From contig JAQBYN010000016.1 of the NCBI GenBank assembly GCA_027622715.1, positions 1-64,000 on the forward strand: a stretch of 64,000 nucleotides of DNA. Reading direction: 5' to 3'. The position numbers were made by a program, and so were the translations under genes. Below the pieces are notes generated by a model. It had not been told where the DNA came from and did no database searches. It was given only the letters and a program-made list of their open reading frames with translations. Positions 28,361-37,330 of this stretch are shown here, piece after piece. Position 1 is the stretch's first letter. Each line of letters opens with the position of its first letter. Origin of the DNA: Pseudomonadota bacterium (GTDB lineage: Bacteria; Pseudomonadota; Alphaproteobacteria; SHVP01).

Positions 28361-28996
28361 CTACTTTGCGACGCCGCCAATAGCTTTCATGGCCGCCGCG
28401 AAAACCCCGTCTATATCCAAATCCGTGGTATCGAGCAAGTGTGCATCGGGCGCCGGGCGCAACGGCGAATCCGCGCGATTTCGATCCCGATCATCGCGAG
28501 CGGCCATCTCGGCCCGTACTTCTGCCAATTCCACCGAAATGCCGTTCGAGCGCAGTTCCTCGTGGCGGCGCCGGGCTCTGATCGATAAATCGGCATCAAT
28601 GAACAGTTTGATGTCGGCATTCGGGCAGACCACCGTGCCGATGTCGCGGCCCTCAATCACTGCACCGGGCACCCCACCAGGCGGATTCTCGGCAAAATTT
28701 CGCTGGAAATCGAGCAATGCAGCGCGGACAGCTGAATGGGCGGATACAACCGAGGCGGCCGTTGCCGTGCGTTCCTCGCGCAGCGCCGGATCGGACAAGT
28801 CGGCCGGATTGAGCGCCAGCGCCGCGCGGTGCGCTGCCGCCGCATCGCTGGGGTCCATCCCGTTTCGTAAGACCCGCAGGCCTACCGCACGGTACAACGC
28901 GCCGGTATCTAGATGGACAAAACCGAGGGCCAATGCGATCCGTCGAGCGAGCGTTCCCTTGCCGGCTGCCGCAGGTCCGTCAATTGCAACGATCAT
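28361..28996 (-). CDS. cmk: Cytidylate kinase
   Basis: Cmk phosphorylates CMP and dCMP. The 211-residue protein starts with the P-loop G-P-A-A-A-G-K-G-T at residues 7-15, has [10 protein letters not shown] and the G-R-D-I-G-T-V segment. Start ATG (28994-28996) overlaps the aroA stop; longer readings run into aroA and are rejected. Confidence 0.96.
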   Translation of the reverse strand: MIVAIDGPAAAGKGTLARRIALALGFVHLDTGALYRAVGLRVLRNGMDPSDAAAAHRAALALNPADLSDPALREERTATAASVVSAHSAVRAALLDFQRNFAENPPGGVPGAVIEGRDIGTVVCPNADIKLFIDADLSIRARRRHEELRSNGISVELAEVRAEMAARDDRDRNRADSPLRPAPDAHLLDTTDLDIDGVFAAAMKAIGGVAK

Positions 28997-30321
28997 TGGC
29001 TGAGCGGGACTAGCGTTGCACCCAGTCGCTGGGCGAGCGGCATGAAGTCCGGAAAGCTCGTGCCGATCATGGTGTCGTCGTCGATCGTTACCGGGCTGCG
29101 CGCTGCCATCCCAAGAACGGCAAATGCCATGGCAATGCGGTGGTCGTGGTGGGTGACGATGCGTCCGCCGCCCGGGATCGCGCCGCCGCATCCGTGAACA
29201 ATCAGGCCATCAGGGGATTCGTCGACACGCACCCCGCATGCCGCAAGGCCCTGGGCGATCGCGCTGAGCCGGTCGCTCTCCTTGACCCTGAGCTCGTCTA
29301 ATCCGCGCATGACGGTCTTGCCCTGCGCGGCGGCCGCAGCCACAGCGAGAATCGGGTATTCATCGATCATGCTTGGCGCTCGTTCTGGCGCAACGTCGAC
29401 GCCGTGCAGCGCCGCCGCCCGGACCCGTAAGTCGGCCACTGGCTCGCCGTTTATTTCTGCCAAGCGGGTGACGGTTATGTCCGCGCCCATGTCCCGAAGC
29501 ACATCGAACAATCCGGCGCGCCGCGGATTCATGCTGACACCCTCGATTTCGATGTCCGACCCTTCGATCAGTGTCGCGGCGACCACGAAGAACGCGGCCG
29601 AAGAGGGGTCGGCCGGCACCGTCACCGTGCAGGCAACGAGCTCGGGCTCACCCGACAGGGTTATCCGGGTATAGTCGGTTTCTTGGACAACGCTGACCTG
29701 TGCGCCGAAGGCGCGCAACATGCGCTCGGTATGGTCGCGCGTGGCTGCGCGTTCGACGACGGTGGTCTCCCCTGGGGCATTCAAACCGGCCAGGAGGATG
29801 GCCGATTTCACCTGGGCGCTCGCCACTGTCATCTCGTGTTCGATCGGTAGCGGTTGTGCGGCCCCAACGATGGCGCATGGTAATTGGCCGTCCCGACTGA
29901 CGAACGACGCGCCGAATTTCTCGAGCGGCGTCATGACGCGACCCATCGGACGGCGACTTAGCGAAGCGTCGCCGCTGAGAAAAGTGACAAAGGGATGGGT
30001 TGCCGCAACCCCCATCAGGAGGCGAGCGCCGGTCCCAGAATTGCCTAGATCGAGCACGGCGGATGGCGCGCGCAGCCCACCGACGCCGCAACCCTGAATT
30101 GTCCAAACGCCATTCCCGTGCCGCTCAATTGCTGCCCCCATCTCCCGCAGCGCTGCGGCGGTGCGCAGAACGTCATCGCTGGCCAGCAGATTGGTGACGG
30201 TTGTTTCACCGACACTCAAAGCGCCAAGAATCAAGGCGCGATGGGAGATAGATTTGTCCCCTGGAATGGCGACAGGTCCAAGCAACGCGGCGTGGATGGG
30301 GTGTGATTGAAATGCCGTCAT
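28993..30321 (-). CDS. aroA: 3-phosphoshikimate 1-carboxyvinyltransferase (EPSP synthase)
   Basis: AroA makes EPSP in the shikimate pathway. The 442-residue protein has [10 protein letters not shown] near the N-terminus, the [10 protein letters not shown] loop and the C-terminal L-R-V-K-E-S-D-R segment. The L-G-N-S-G-T-G-A-R form (Ala after Gly) is that of class II, glyphosate-tolerant enzymes; that is known for the family, not shown here. Start ATG 30319-30321 is placed by homology, as no good ribosome site is visible. It opens the long minus-strand run and is divergent from the TIGR02300-like gene across 191 bases in which I find no clear promoter. Confidence 0.96.
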   Translation of the reverse strand: MTAFQSHPIHAALLGPVAIPGDKSISHRALILGALSVGETTVTNLLASDDVLRTAAALREMGAAIERHGNGVWTIQGCGVGGLRAPSAVLDLGNSGTGARLLMGVAATHPFVTFLSGDASLSRRPMGRVMTPLEKFGASFVSRDGQLPCAIVGAAQPLPIEHEMTVASAQVKSAILLAGLNAPGETTVVERAATRDHTERMLRAFGAQVSVVQETDYTRITLSGEPELVACTVTVPADPSSAAFFVVAATLIEGSDIEIEGVSMNPRRAGLFDVLRDMGADITVTRLAEINGEPVADLRVRAAALHGVDVAPERAPSMIDEYPILAVAAAAAQGKTVMRGLDELRVKESDRLSAIAQGLAACGVRVDESPDGLIVHGCGGAIPGGGRIVTHHDHRIAMAFAVLGMAARSPVTIDDDTMIGTSFPDFMPLAQRLGATLVPLSQ

Positions 30322-30512
30322 TTTCGACAATGCGCTGGGGCGGCGGGGTACCGTCAACGGATGTCTAACACAGGGTAAACCATGGCCAAAGGACATCGGT
30401 TTCGGTTGCCGGGAATGGTGCGCAAAAGTTTTTGACAGCGCCGGGCGTTCATGGCATTGCAGGCCACAATTCGGCGTGTCTAACCTGTGTTTTTTGAGAG
30501 CGGAGGGTGGCT

Positions 30513-30854
30513 GTGGCAAAACCGGAATGGGGCAGCAAACGCCTTTGTCAGAGTTGTGGACTTAAGTTCTACGACCTCGGGAAATTGCCCGCCATCTGTC
30601 CCGATTGCGATACTGAGTTCAAAGAGGTCGTTGCCAAACGGCCTGCCCCACCCGCGGCACCCAAAGAAGCAAAAAAACCCCCGCCAAAGCACGATCGCCG
30701 CAAGCGGGCGTCCACTGAGGATGGGGAATCCGAGGAACTGGAAGACGAAATAGAAGACGATGACGTCGACGACGATGTAGACGACGAGGTCGATCTAGAC
30801 GACGAGGACGATGACGATCTCAAAGAGGTTATCGAGGCCAGTTCGGGCGGTTAG
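30513..30854 (+). CDS. TIGR02300-like protein with FYDLN acid domain
   Basis: The 113-residue protein has an N-terminal four-Cys ribbon (C-Q-S-C then F-Y-D-L-G-K, then C-P-D-C), a Lys/Pro-rich linker and a C-terminal half made mostly of Asp and Glu. This matches the FYDLN-acid family found in alphaproteobacteria; function unknown. GTG at 30513 is chosen over GTG 30507 because GGAGG lies 6 bases upstream and the protein then begins [12 protein letters not shown] as in homologues. The acidic tail may bind basic partners or metal; that is inference. Confidence 0.88.
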   Translation: MAKPEWGSKRLCQSCGLKFYDLGKLPAICPDCDTEFKEVVAKRPAPPAAPKEAKKPPPKHDRRKRASTEDGESEELEDEIEDDDVDDDVDDEVDLDDEDDDDLKEVIEASSGG

Positions 30855-30891
30855 CGCGGTCTACCCGGTCGACTGCGCCGAGAAATGTGAA

Positions 30892-32046
30892 CTACGCCTT
30901 GGTGCCCGTCGCGACATACCAGCGCCCGGGACGAGAATCCGGAACCGTTGTAAACCCTTCGCCATCACGTCGCGGGTCCAGGGTTTGTTTTTGATAGCCT
31001 TCGTAGACTTTGGCAAAGCCCGCTTGGGCTAGCGCCGCCACCATGTCGGTCTCGCACACTCGGCCCCAGAAGGGTTCGTCATTGTAATAGGTCTGCCAGT
31101 CGCGCAGGACTTGCTCCATTAGGTTGGGCATGTCGGCGTAGCGAACCGGCACCTCGAGGTGGGCGACGACCCCACCGGGGCGCAGGACCCGATAGCACTC
31201 GGACATGATTTTGGGGAGCGCTTTTGTGCTGGTCTCGTGCAGCACAACCAGCGAGACGACCAAGTCTAAGCTCTCGTCTTCGAAATTGAGGTTTTCGCCA
31301 TTTTGCTGTGCATAGCGGACACGGACGCCGAGCGCCTCGGCCCGGCCGTGCGCGTAGCGCAACAACGGTGCGGCGGTATCGATCGCGTGGACCTCGGCGT
31401 CCGGAAAATACCGCGCGAGTGGTAAGGTGCTCGCCCCTACCGAGCAACCGATATCGAGGATCGCGGAGGGGCTGAGATCGGGATACTTCTCCCACAGAAA
31501 CTGGACCAACGTCCGGCCCCGGCCTTCCATACCGGCGCCTCCGGCGGCGCCAAAATGGTAGATCGAGGCGCCGCGGTCGAGGACGGCGCCGGCCCGGACA
31601 TCATCTCGACAGGTGTCCGTATAGTAACTACCGGGTTGGCCATGCTGATCGACCGCCGCGAGATAGCGGGGCTGGTGTAGCGTGGGGTCAAGGTCCAGCG
31701 AACCGAGGCGGTGCTTCGGCGTTGCGCGCGCAATGAGATCTTCTAATTGGCGGTCGACGCTCTCGATGACAGTATCCCACATCAATTCCTGTCCGAGGCG
31801 CATCAGCGAGCCCCACATTTGATGATAGGGCTGTTGTTCCATGAGGCGGCGCACTTCATGGCGAGTATTCGGCGGCCGACCGTGTTTCTTCTCAAATGCC
31901 TGTCGGGCGGTGTGCTCGTAGACTTTATGGTTACCAACCGTGATTTTTGAGGAGACGTGCATCTTCATGGCCTGAACGAACTGCTGTCCAGCGAGTTCAT
32001 CGTGATTGGCCCGAGGCAGCATTTGGTGGGGCAGATTTTCGGCCAT
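30892..32046 (-). CDS. SAM-dependent methyltransferase with unassigned N-terminal domain
   Basis: The 384-residue protein has a class I methyltransferase core in its second half: motif I I-L-D-I-G-C-S-V-G-A-S at about residue 203, an acidic post-I residue in V-H-A-I-D, a D-L-V-V-S-L-V-V-L-H-E motif IV and L-R-P-G-G-V-V-A-H. The first 170 residues (about 30-110 charged and helical, with H-G-R-P-P-N-T-R-H-E-V) match no domain I can name. Start ATG at 32044-32046 has AAGGAG 6 bases upstream. It stands alone, convergent with the TIGR02300-like gene. Substrate unknown. Confidence 0.78.
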   Translation of the reverse strand: MAENLPHQMLPRANHDELAGQQFVQAMKMHVSSKITVGNHKVYEHTARQAFEKKHGRPPNTRHEVRRLMEQQPYHQMWGSLMRLGQELMWDTVIESVDRQLEDLIARATPKHRLGSLDLDPTLHQPRYLAAVDQHGQPGSYYTDTCRDDVRAGAVLDRGASIYHFGAAGGAGMEGRGRTLVQFLWEKYPDLSPSAILDIGCSVGASTLPLARYFPDAEVHAIDTAAPLLRYAHGRAEALGVRVRYAQQNGENLNFEDESLDLVVSLVVLHETSTKALPKIMSECYRVLRPGGVVAHLEVPVRYADMPNLMEQVLRDWQTYYNDEPFWGRVCETDMVAALAQAGFAKVYEGYQKQTLDPRRDGEGFTTVPDSRPGRWYVATGTKA

Positions 32047-32186
32047 GACGGTCTCCTTTTCGCCATGATGAACCCAAGGTTCGGGGCGCACAATCGTCTG
32101 CGCGATCTGCGTCGTCCAGCGGACTTGATTCGCCGCCGGAGCGGCCCTAGGTTCACCTCCCGCGGGTCAATTTCCCACCGCGCCAA

Positions 32187-32262
<76 letters not shown>

Positions 32263-32319
32263 AATTCACATGCCACCTGCCGGCTTGGCCACACCCAAGG
32301 GGTGTCGCGGTCGGGTCAC

Positions 32320-32739
32320 TCAGGAAGACGGCGGCGCGCCGCTCGACTGGCCGTCCCACTGGCTATCGCCTTTTTTCTTCATGAACTCGTCCGTCATGCT
32401 GCGGACGCGACCGACCATGATCTGAAGCATCCGCTTCATGACCGGGTTCATTTCGTTTAGGCGTTTGAGAAATTCGTCACGGGCGACGACGATGACCTCT
32501 GTATCCTCAAGAGTGATGGCCTCTGCCATGCGTGGCCGTTCGTCGAACAACGCCATCTCGCCCACGACATCGCCTGGCCCCAAGACGGCGATAACGTAGG
32601 AATTCTCCGACATCGCGCCCTTTCGGATTTCCACCCGACCGCTCACAATCAGGTAAGCATTGTCGCCCGGTTGGCCTTCGCCGAAAATCGTGGTGCGCGA
32701 TCCGATCGATCGCCTTTCGAAACTCTTGCTCGATTCCAT
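32320..32739 (-). CDS. Cyclic-nucleotide-binding domain protein
   Basis: A single-domain 139-residue protein. The cNMP-binding fold shows I-F-G-E-G-Q-P-G-D-N-A-Y-L-I-V-S-G, then the phosphate-binding cassette G-E-M-A-L-F-D-E-R-P-R-M-A at about residues 60-72, where Glu and Arg contact cAMP/cGMP in the family. There is no helix-turn-helix or enzymatic domain, so it is probably a sensor subunit acting on a partner. The C-terminus is hydrophilic and ends in Ser/Pro. It faces the gamma-CA gene divergently. Confidence 0.85.
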   Translation of the reverse strand: MESSKSFERRSIGSRTTIFGEGQPGDNAYLIVSGRVEIRKGAMSENSYVIAVLGPGDVVGEMALFDERPRMAEAITLEDTEVIVVARDEFLKRLNEMNPVMKRMLQIMVGRVRSMTDEFMKKKGDSQWDGQSSGAPPSS

Positions 32740-32868
32740 TGATGTCTGCTCTCAAGTGCGCGGTTTGCCCATGCTAACATTATCGCCCCTGATGGGCAGC
32801 TTCGTGTGATCATCGCCACAATGGTTGTGTTTTTGGGGTGCGGTTGCCGCTCGTTCTACGGAGGGAAA

Positions 32869-33462
32869 ATGTCCAAATACGGTCCGCTAGTGCGCGCCGA
32901 ATCCGCGACGTTCATTCACCCCACTGCGCAGATATATGGTGATGTCACCTTTGGCTCGGGATCTTCCGTGTGGATCTACGCGGCGATGCGGGCTGAGGCG
33001 TTTTCGATCGAGATCGGCGCCCACACCAACGTTCAGGATTTTGCGATGATTCACGTGGGGGCGGCGACACCTACGATTGTGGGGGATTACTGCACAATTA
33101 CGCACCATTGCACGATCCATGGCTGCACGATCGGAGACAATTGTTTGATCGGCATTAACGCCACGATCATGGACGGCGCAATCGTTGGCGAGAACACGAT
33201 CGTCGCCGGCGGCGCCTTCATACGCGAAGGATCGGTGATCCCGCCCAATTCGATTGTGATGGGGATGCCGGCGCGGGTAACCAAGACGCGAAACAACTGG
33301 ATTTCAAATCGGCTTAGCGCATTTCTTTATGAGCAAAACGCCGAGGCTTATGCCCGGGGCGAACACCGGATCTGGTCAGATGCGACCGGTCAGGCCGCCG
33401 TCAATCGCCGGATGGATCAGCTCCGCGAAGAATACCGCGCGCGATACGGTGATTTGAGCTAG
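32869..33462 (+). CDS. Gamma-carbonic-anhydrase-like hexapeptide-repeat protein
   Basis: The 197-residue left-handed beta-helix protein has hexapeptide repeats (I-Y-G-D-V-T, I-G-D-N-C-L-I-G-I-N, I-V-G-E-N-T-I-V-A) and the His residues of the gamma-CA metal site (I-H-V-G, I-T-H-H-C-T-I-H-G-C). Start ATG 32869 has GGAGGG upstream; earlier starts add a Cys-rich stretch not seen in the family. Proteins of this YrdA/CaiE-like group bind zinc; carbonic anhydrase activity is not assured. Confidence 0.85.
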   Translation: MSKYGPLVRAESATFIHPTAQIYGDVTFGSGSSVWIYAAMRAEAFSIEIGAHTNVQDFAMIHVGAATPTIVGDYCTITHHCTIHGCTIGDNCLIGINATIMDGAIVGENTIVAGGAFIREGSVIPPNSIVMGMPARVTKTRNNWISNRLSAFLYEQNAEAYARGEHRIWSDATGQAAVNRRMDQLREEYRARYGDLS

Positions 33463-33527
33463 TTGGGCGCCGCGCACTCACACTTCAGCTAGAACAGCTG
33501 ACCCGATTCCCGAAAGAGGACTATCCA

Positions 33528-34397
33528 ATGACCGATTGGTTCCGCGAGAATCTTCACGCGACGGTGACGCAATCCTTCGCTCGCACGAACACCGTGTATG
33601 CGGGTGACACGGATTTCCAGCGTGTTGAGATTTTCGACAATGAGGTGCTTGGCCGGGTGATGGCGCTCGACGGCATCGTCCAGACCACGGAGAAAGACGA
33701 GTTCATCTATCACGAGATGCTGGTGCATGTGCCGGCGTTTGCTCACGGCGACATGCGGAACGTTCTGATTGTTGGCGGGGGCGACGGCGGTGCTTTGCGG
33801 GAAGTCCTGCGGCACCCGGTGGATCGCGTCACTGTGGTCGACATTGATGGCCAAGTGATCGACCTGAGTAAGAAATTCATGCCGGGTCTTAGTGCCGGTG
33901 GTTTTGAGGATGCGCGAGCCAACGTGATTGTTGGTGACGGGGTGAAGTTTGTTAATGAGACTGATGAACGATTTGATGTCGTGATTATCGATTCCACGGA
34001 TCCGGTGGGCCCGGGAGAAGGTCTATTTACCCGGGCGTTTTATCAGCGTTGTGCCGCAATACTTGCAGCCCGCGGTGTTGTGATTACTCAGAACGGCGTT
34101 CCGTTTCTCCAGTCCGACGAGCTTCGGAGAACGTCGCAACGCTTTGTCGGCGTGTTCCAGCACTTTGGATTCTACGTGATCGCCGTGCCGACCTATTACG
34201 GCGGGTTCATGGCGCTCGGTTGGGGGAGCAACGGTTTGGATATCTCCCGCCCGTTAACGCCGGAGGTCTCCCGGCGCATCGACGCCGCGGGGCTGCAAAC
34301 CCGTTACTACAACAGCGCTATTCACCATGGCGCGTTTGCCCTGCCTCAGTACATCCGGGCGCTCATTGACGCCGAGAGTGCGACCTTGACGTTGTAG
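33528..34397 (+). CDS. speE: Spermidine synthase (polyamine aminopropyltransferase)
   Basis: SpeE transfers aminopropyl from decarboxylated SAM to putrescine. The 289-residue protein has the SAM-binding loop V-G-G-G-D-G-G-A-L-R-E, the D-S-T-D-P-V-G-P-G gate-keeping motif and Y-Y-N-S-A-I-H-H at the end. No speD is in the window. The ATG at 33528 gives the usual N-terminus with W-F-R-E-N-L-H-A. Confidence 0.96.
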   Translation: MTDWFRENLHATVTQSFARTNTVYAGDTDFQRVEIFDNEVLGRVMALDGIVQTTEKDEFIYHEMLVHVPAFAHGDMRNVLIVGGGDGGALREVLRHPVDRVTVVDIDGQVIDLSKKFMPGLSAGGFEDARANVIVGDGVKFVNETDERFDVVIIDSTDPVGPGEGLFTRAFYQRCAAILAARGVVITQNGVPFLQSDELRRTSQRFVGVFQHFGFYVIAVPTYYGGFMALGWGSNGLDISRPLTPEVSRRIDAAGLQTRYYNSAIHHGAFALPQYIRALIDAESATLTL

Positions 34398-34401
34398 ACG
34401 A

Positions 34402-34433
34402 GGCACCCCACATCTGATGTCCAATGAGGTGCC
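34402..34433 (+). other. Inverted repeat between speE and hsp20
   Basis: GGCACC (34402-34407) and GGTGCC (34428-34433) flank an inner palindrome ACATCTGATGT (34410-34420). It lies 5 bases after the speE stop and 46 bases before the hsp20 start. It could be a speE 3'-end hairpin or part of a structured hsp20 leader. There is no T-run directly after it. Confidence 0.4.
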
Positions 34434-34479
34434 GACGTGGACCTTATTTTGCACTCGCTCGTGAGGAGGAGGCAGCGCC

Positions 34480-34938
34480 GTGGGTCGATTATCCATTTTC
34501 GACAACCCCCTCTTGCTTGGCTTCGAAGAAGTCGAACGCACCGTCGACCGGTTGACAAGGTCCACGAGCGATGGGTATCCGCCGTACAACATCGAGCAGA
34601 CCGGTCCTGGCGGTATGCGGATTACGCTCGCGGTTGCCGGATTTTTTGACGATCAGCTCAGCGTGACTGTAGAAGCAAACCAGTTGGTCGTTCGAGGACG
34701 GCAGATCGCTGACGATGGTGCGCGCGTTTTCCTCCATCGAGGAATTGCGGCCCGACAGTTTCAACGGTCGTTTGTGCTCGCCGACGGTATCGACGTCACC
34801 GGTGCACACTTTGAGAATGGCCTTCTTCATATCGACCTCACTCGTCCGCCAGTCGCGTCTCTCGTGAGGTCGGTGGAGATCAAATCTGCGGTCGGTAAGC
34901 GGCGCGTGGCGCTCGATGTTGGTCATGGCGACAGCTAG
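34480..34938 (+). CDS. Small heat shock protein, Hsp20/alpha-crystallin family
   Basis: A 152-residue holdase that keeps unfolding proteins soluble. The alpha-crystallin domain runs from about residue 35 (Y-N-I-E) to 125, with I-T-L-A-V-A-G-F near the start and the conserved end N-G-L-L-H-I-D-L. The start is GTG at 34480 with GAGGAGGAGG 7 bases upstream, an unusually long ribosome site. It is followed by, and overlaps, the DUF1150 gene, a common alphaproteobacterial pair. Confidence 0.93.
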   Translation: MGRLSIFDNPLLLGFEEVERTVDRLTRSTSDGYPPYNIEQTGPGGMRITLAVAGFFDDQLSVTVEANQLVVRGRQIADDGARVFLHRGIAARQFQRSFVLADGIDVTGAHFENGLLHIDLTRPPVASLVRSVEIKSAVGKRRVALDVGHGDS

Positions 34939-35179
34939 ACAGGGCAACGGCAGGTTGAAATTGGTTTCCGCCGAGCAACAGCTCCGTGAGCTGTCGCCGT
35001 CGGCGTTCGCCGCGCTCGGCGCCGAAGGGGTCGCCTACATAAAACCTGTCGAGGTTGACGGCGAGTGGTTGTGTGCGGTGTTTCTTGCGGATGGGCGGCA
35101 GGTCGCAGTGGTCTCGAGGCGTGATCTTGCCGAGGTCATTGTGCGGCAGAACGATCTCGAACCGGTCAGCGTCCACTAA
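34916..35179 (+). CDS. DUF1150 family protein
   Basis: The 87-residue protein has the DUF1150 core A-L-G-A-E-G-V-A-Y-I-K-P-V, then a stretch ending V-S-R-R-D-L-A-E-V-I. The start is uncertain: ATG 34916 and ATG 34925 both lie inside the end of hsp20. The overlap (up to 23 bases) indicates coupled translation with Hsp20, so it may serve the same stress response. Function unknown in the family. Confidence 0.85.
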   Translation: MLVMATARQGNGRLKLVSAEQQLRELSPSAFAALGAEGVAYIKPVEVDGEWLCAVFLADGRQVAVVSRRDLAEVIVRQNDLEPVSVH

Positions 35180-35191
35180 CCGGGTCGCGGT

Positions 35192-36589
35192 TTAGCGCCG
35201 CGTGATGTAGGCGACGCCCGCCATAGACAGGATCACTCCAAGTAACGCGGCGGCGATCACCCACGGTTGCGGTCCTTTTTGACCAGCTGAGCGTCGCAGG
35301 GCGCCCGGTACGGAAACTGGTAGAAAATCCTCGGCCCGCTGGATGAAATCGCGCGACCCTTCAGGTGCAGGGGGTGTGGCCGCGGCGGCGACTTGCGGGT
35401 TTGGTTCGGCGACCGTGGCGGTCTCGGACGCTTGGGTGGTCGTCGGTGACGCGGTGGCTGATTCTCCTTCGGCTGGTGGAGGAGATGGCCTGACGTCTGC
35501 GGCGGGCGGTGGGGTCGCTGCCGGAGCCAAACTTTGCGGGCTACCAAGTTGCACCGAGCGTTCGAGCCGATAGGCGATTTTTGTTTCGCCGACTTCCTCT
35601 CGAAGAAGTTCGAATACGCCCTTGTATTCGCCCGGTGCCCATCCGGCAGGAGGTTGGCGGCGACCAGTGAAAGCCAAATGACGCGCGCTATGCTCCTGGA
35701 GCGCCGGACGCGTTTGCGTCACTAGGACCGAACCATCTGGTGCAAAAATCGTAAATCTGTCCCGATCTCCTGGCTGGGTGCCGAACAATTCGACCCAATA
35801 GATCAGGGCGGGGGCGTCCACCGGCAACGCTGTCTCCGCATGTTCTCCATTGAGGACCTCGGAACCCTTGGGTGGTCGGCTGGCGAATCCGGCGTTTAGA
35901 AGACCGGTTTCCACGTAAGGCGATTTCTCGACAAACGCTGTGTCGAACAGAGGTTTGCCGACGCTGCCGCATTTGCCCGTAGCCTCAAAACCGACAAACG
36001 GGTCGACCCGCTTTTTTCCGTTCCGCACTTCGAAATGGACATGGGGAAACTGGGTTAGGCCCGAAAGGCCAATGTCGCCCAGCCGATCGCCCCTTTTTAT
36101 TTCTTGGCCTTTGGCGACTCCGATGCTGCCTTTGCGCATGTGACAGTACTGCGTGGTCCAACCATTGGGATGCCTTAGGACGACGCCGTTCCCGCACTCC
36201 CGCCCGCGCACGCTGCTTGCGTCCGCTTCCAGAATGCCGGTGTCTTCCATGCCGTCGCGAATTCCGGCCACGATTCCATCTACCGCGGCAATGACCGCTA
36301 CGCCTCGCCGCATCACGGTCAGATTCGCAACGCGAATGTCTATACCGAAATGGCGGTCATAGGCGCGTCGCCCGCAGGTATGGTCCTCTGCGCCGGGGCC
36401 CGGGTCATGATCAAAGTAGTTCTGTACCCAACAGATTTCCGGAACAGCACACGCGACCGGTGACCCAAGTACGATGGTCGGGGGCGTGGCCTGCTGCGCG
36501 TGCGGGGCCGCGTCGGGAAGACTGGCCACAACCGCCGTGAGCGCGGCAATGAACACCCAGTTTTTAGATATCCGAGTTCTAATCCGCAT
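35192..36589 (-). CDS. M23 (LytM-type) peptidase with C-terminal membrane anchor
   Basis: The 465-residue protein has an N-terminal signal segment (about 1-32), a peptidase domain with HxxxD (H80, D84) and HxH (H183, H185), plus H150 in Y-C-H-M, all residues needed for a zinc-active LytM enzyme. A beta-rich region follows at about 215-345, then a Pro/Ala/Thr-rich linker (about 350-415) and a C-terminal hydrophobic helix (about 445-461). It should act on peptidoglycan or a periplasmic protein while tethered in the inner membrane by its C-terminus. Substrate unknown. Confidence 0.85.
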   Translation of the reverse strand: MRIRTRISKNWVFIAALTAVVASLPDAAPHAQQATPPTIVLGSPVACAVPEICWVQNYFDHDPGPGAEDHTCGRRAYDRHFGIDIRVANLTVMRRGVAVIAAVDGIVAGIRDGMEDTGILEADASSVRGRECGNGVVLRHPNGWTTQYCHMRKGSIGVAKGQEIKRGDRLGDIGLSGLTQFPHVHFEVRNGKKRVDPFVGFEATGKCGSVGKPLFDTAFVEKSPYVETGLLNAGFASRPPKGSEVLNGEHAETALPVDAPALIYWVELFGTQPGDRDRFTIFAPDGSVLVTQTRPALQEHSARHLAFTGRRQPPAGWAPGEYKGVFELLREEVGETKIAYRLERSVQLGSPQSLAPAATPPPAADVRPSPPPAEGESATASPTTTQASETATVAEPNPQVAAAATPPAPEGSRDFIQRAEDFLPVSVPGALRRSAGQKGPQPWVIAAALLGVILSMAGVAYITRR

Positions 36590-36644
36590 GCCTAGAACGA
36601 TAGCATTTTCGACCCGGCGAGGGGCAATCGGTCAGCCGAGCAGC

Positions 36645-37112
36645 TTAGGCCGCGTGTGAGGTTGCCGCCTGTTCGGTGAGGATCGCAAATACCGCATCAC
36701 GCCCGTCCGACCCGCGGATCTTTTCGCATAAGGCGCGGTCCCTGAGGAGGCGGGAAATGCGGGCCAACGCTTTCAAGTGGTCGGCGCCGGCCGTCTCCGG
36801 CGCAAGCAAGACAAATACTAAATCGACTGGTTCGTCGTCGATCGCATCAAAATCGATCGGACGCTCCAATCGAGCAAATATGCCGTGGAGACGATCCAAG
36901 CCCTTGAGTTTTCCATGCGGTATGGCAATGCCGTGGCCTACGCCGGTGGTCCCGAGCCGCTCGCGTTCGAGAAGGATGTCGAAAATCTCGCGCTCATCCC
37001 GTCCGGTAATTCTCGCCGCCACGATCGCGACTTCCTGCAAGGCTTGTTTCTTGCCCGTAACCTTTAGATTCGAGACCACCGCCTCGGAACTGAGTAAGTC
37101 AGATATTTCCAT
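36645..37112 (-). CDS. ptsN: Nitrogen-PTS protein EIIA-Ntr
   Basis: The 155-residue EIIA-Ntr has the phosphorylatable His66 in A-I-P-H-G-K, so this branch of the regulatory PTS is intact, unlike the EIIA at 2179-2580. The family controls potassium uptake, sigma-54 functions and other targets by direct binding. It lies downstream of rpoN on the same strand, but a promoter at 37276-37305 could serve it independently. ATG 37110-37112 directly follows the stop of a 33-codon ORF. Confidence 0.95.
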   Translation of the reverse strand: MEISDLLSSEAVVSNLKVTGKKQALQEVAIVAARITGRDEREIFDILLERERLGTTGVGHGIAIPHGKLKGLDRLHGIFARLERPIDFDAIDDEPVDLVFVLLAPETAGADHLKALARISRLLRDRALCEKIRGSDGRDAVFAILTEQAATSHAA

Positions 37113-37214
37113 TTATGGGTGCTCGCTGGCGTCGACCAAGATCCGCTCGGGTCGATGGCGCGGATGCTGAATGCGATGCGCGCAGGGTTGTTTGAGTTTG
37201 TTTTGATTCGACAT
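37113..37214 (-). CDS. Possible 33-codon leader ORF ahead of ptsN
   Basis: An ATG at 37212-37214 opens a 33-residue frame, rich in His, Arg and Pro, whose TAA stop directly abuts the ptsN ATG. No ribosome site stands out and I know no homologue. The abutting stop and start would allow translational coupling. It could be a leader peptide, the remains of a lost gene (hpf usually stands here), or chance. Confidence 0.25.
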   Translation of the reverse strand: MSNQNKLKQPCAHRIQHPRHRPERILVDASEHP

Positions 37215-37275
37215 TATCGCTTTGATCGCGGTGATCGCCTGGGCGGTATTGGCCCGGCCTGATCCGAGGCCGCGG

Positions 37276-37305
37276 AACATAGGCCCGCCATTACGCCATT
37301 GTCAA
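37276..37305 (-). promoter_or_regulatory. Sigma-70-type promoter for ptsN
   Basis: On the minus strand a perfect -35 TTGACA (37300-37305) is followed after 18 bases by TATGTT (37276-37281). The predicted start of transcription is near 37268, about 155 bases before ptsN and 54 before the small ORF. It overlaps a palindromic stretch, CCATTGTCAACAATTGG (37297-37313). Confidence 0.6.
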
Positions 37306-37330
37306 CAATTGGGCCGGTCGCAAAAACCGG

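Noticed and set aside
30513-30854. Acidic Asp/Glu tail taken as an artefact of low-complexity DNA
   Set aside because: The N-terminal Cys ribbon and FYDL motif match a real alphaproteobacterial family with such a tail.
32290-32304. ACACCC-AAG-GGGTGT as a terminator after tRNA-Ala
   Set aside because: The stem is only 6 bp and no T-run follows; kept as unassigned.
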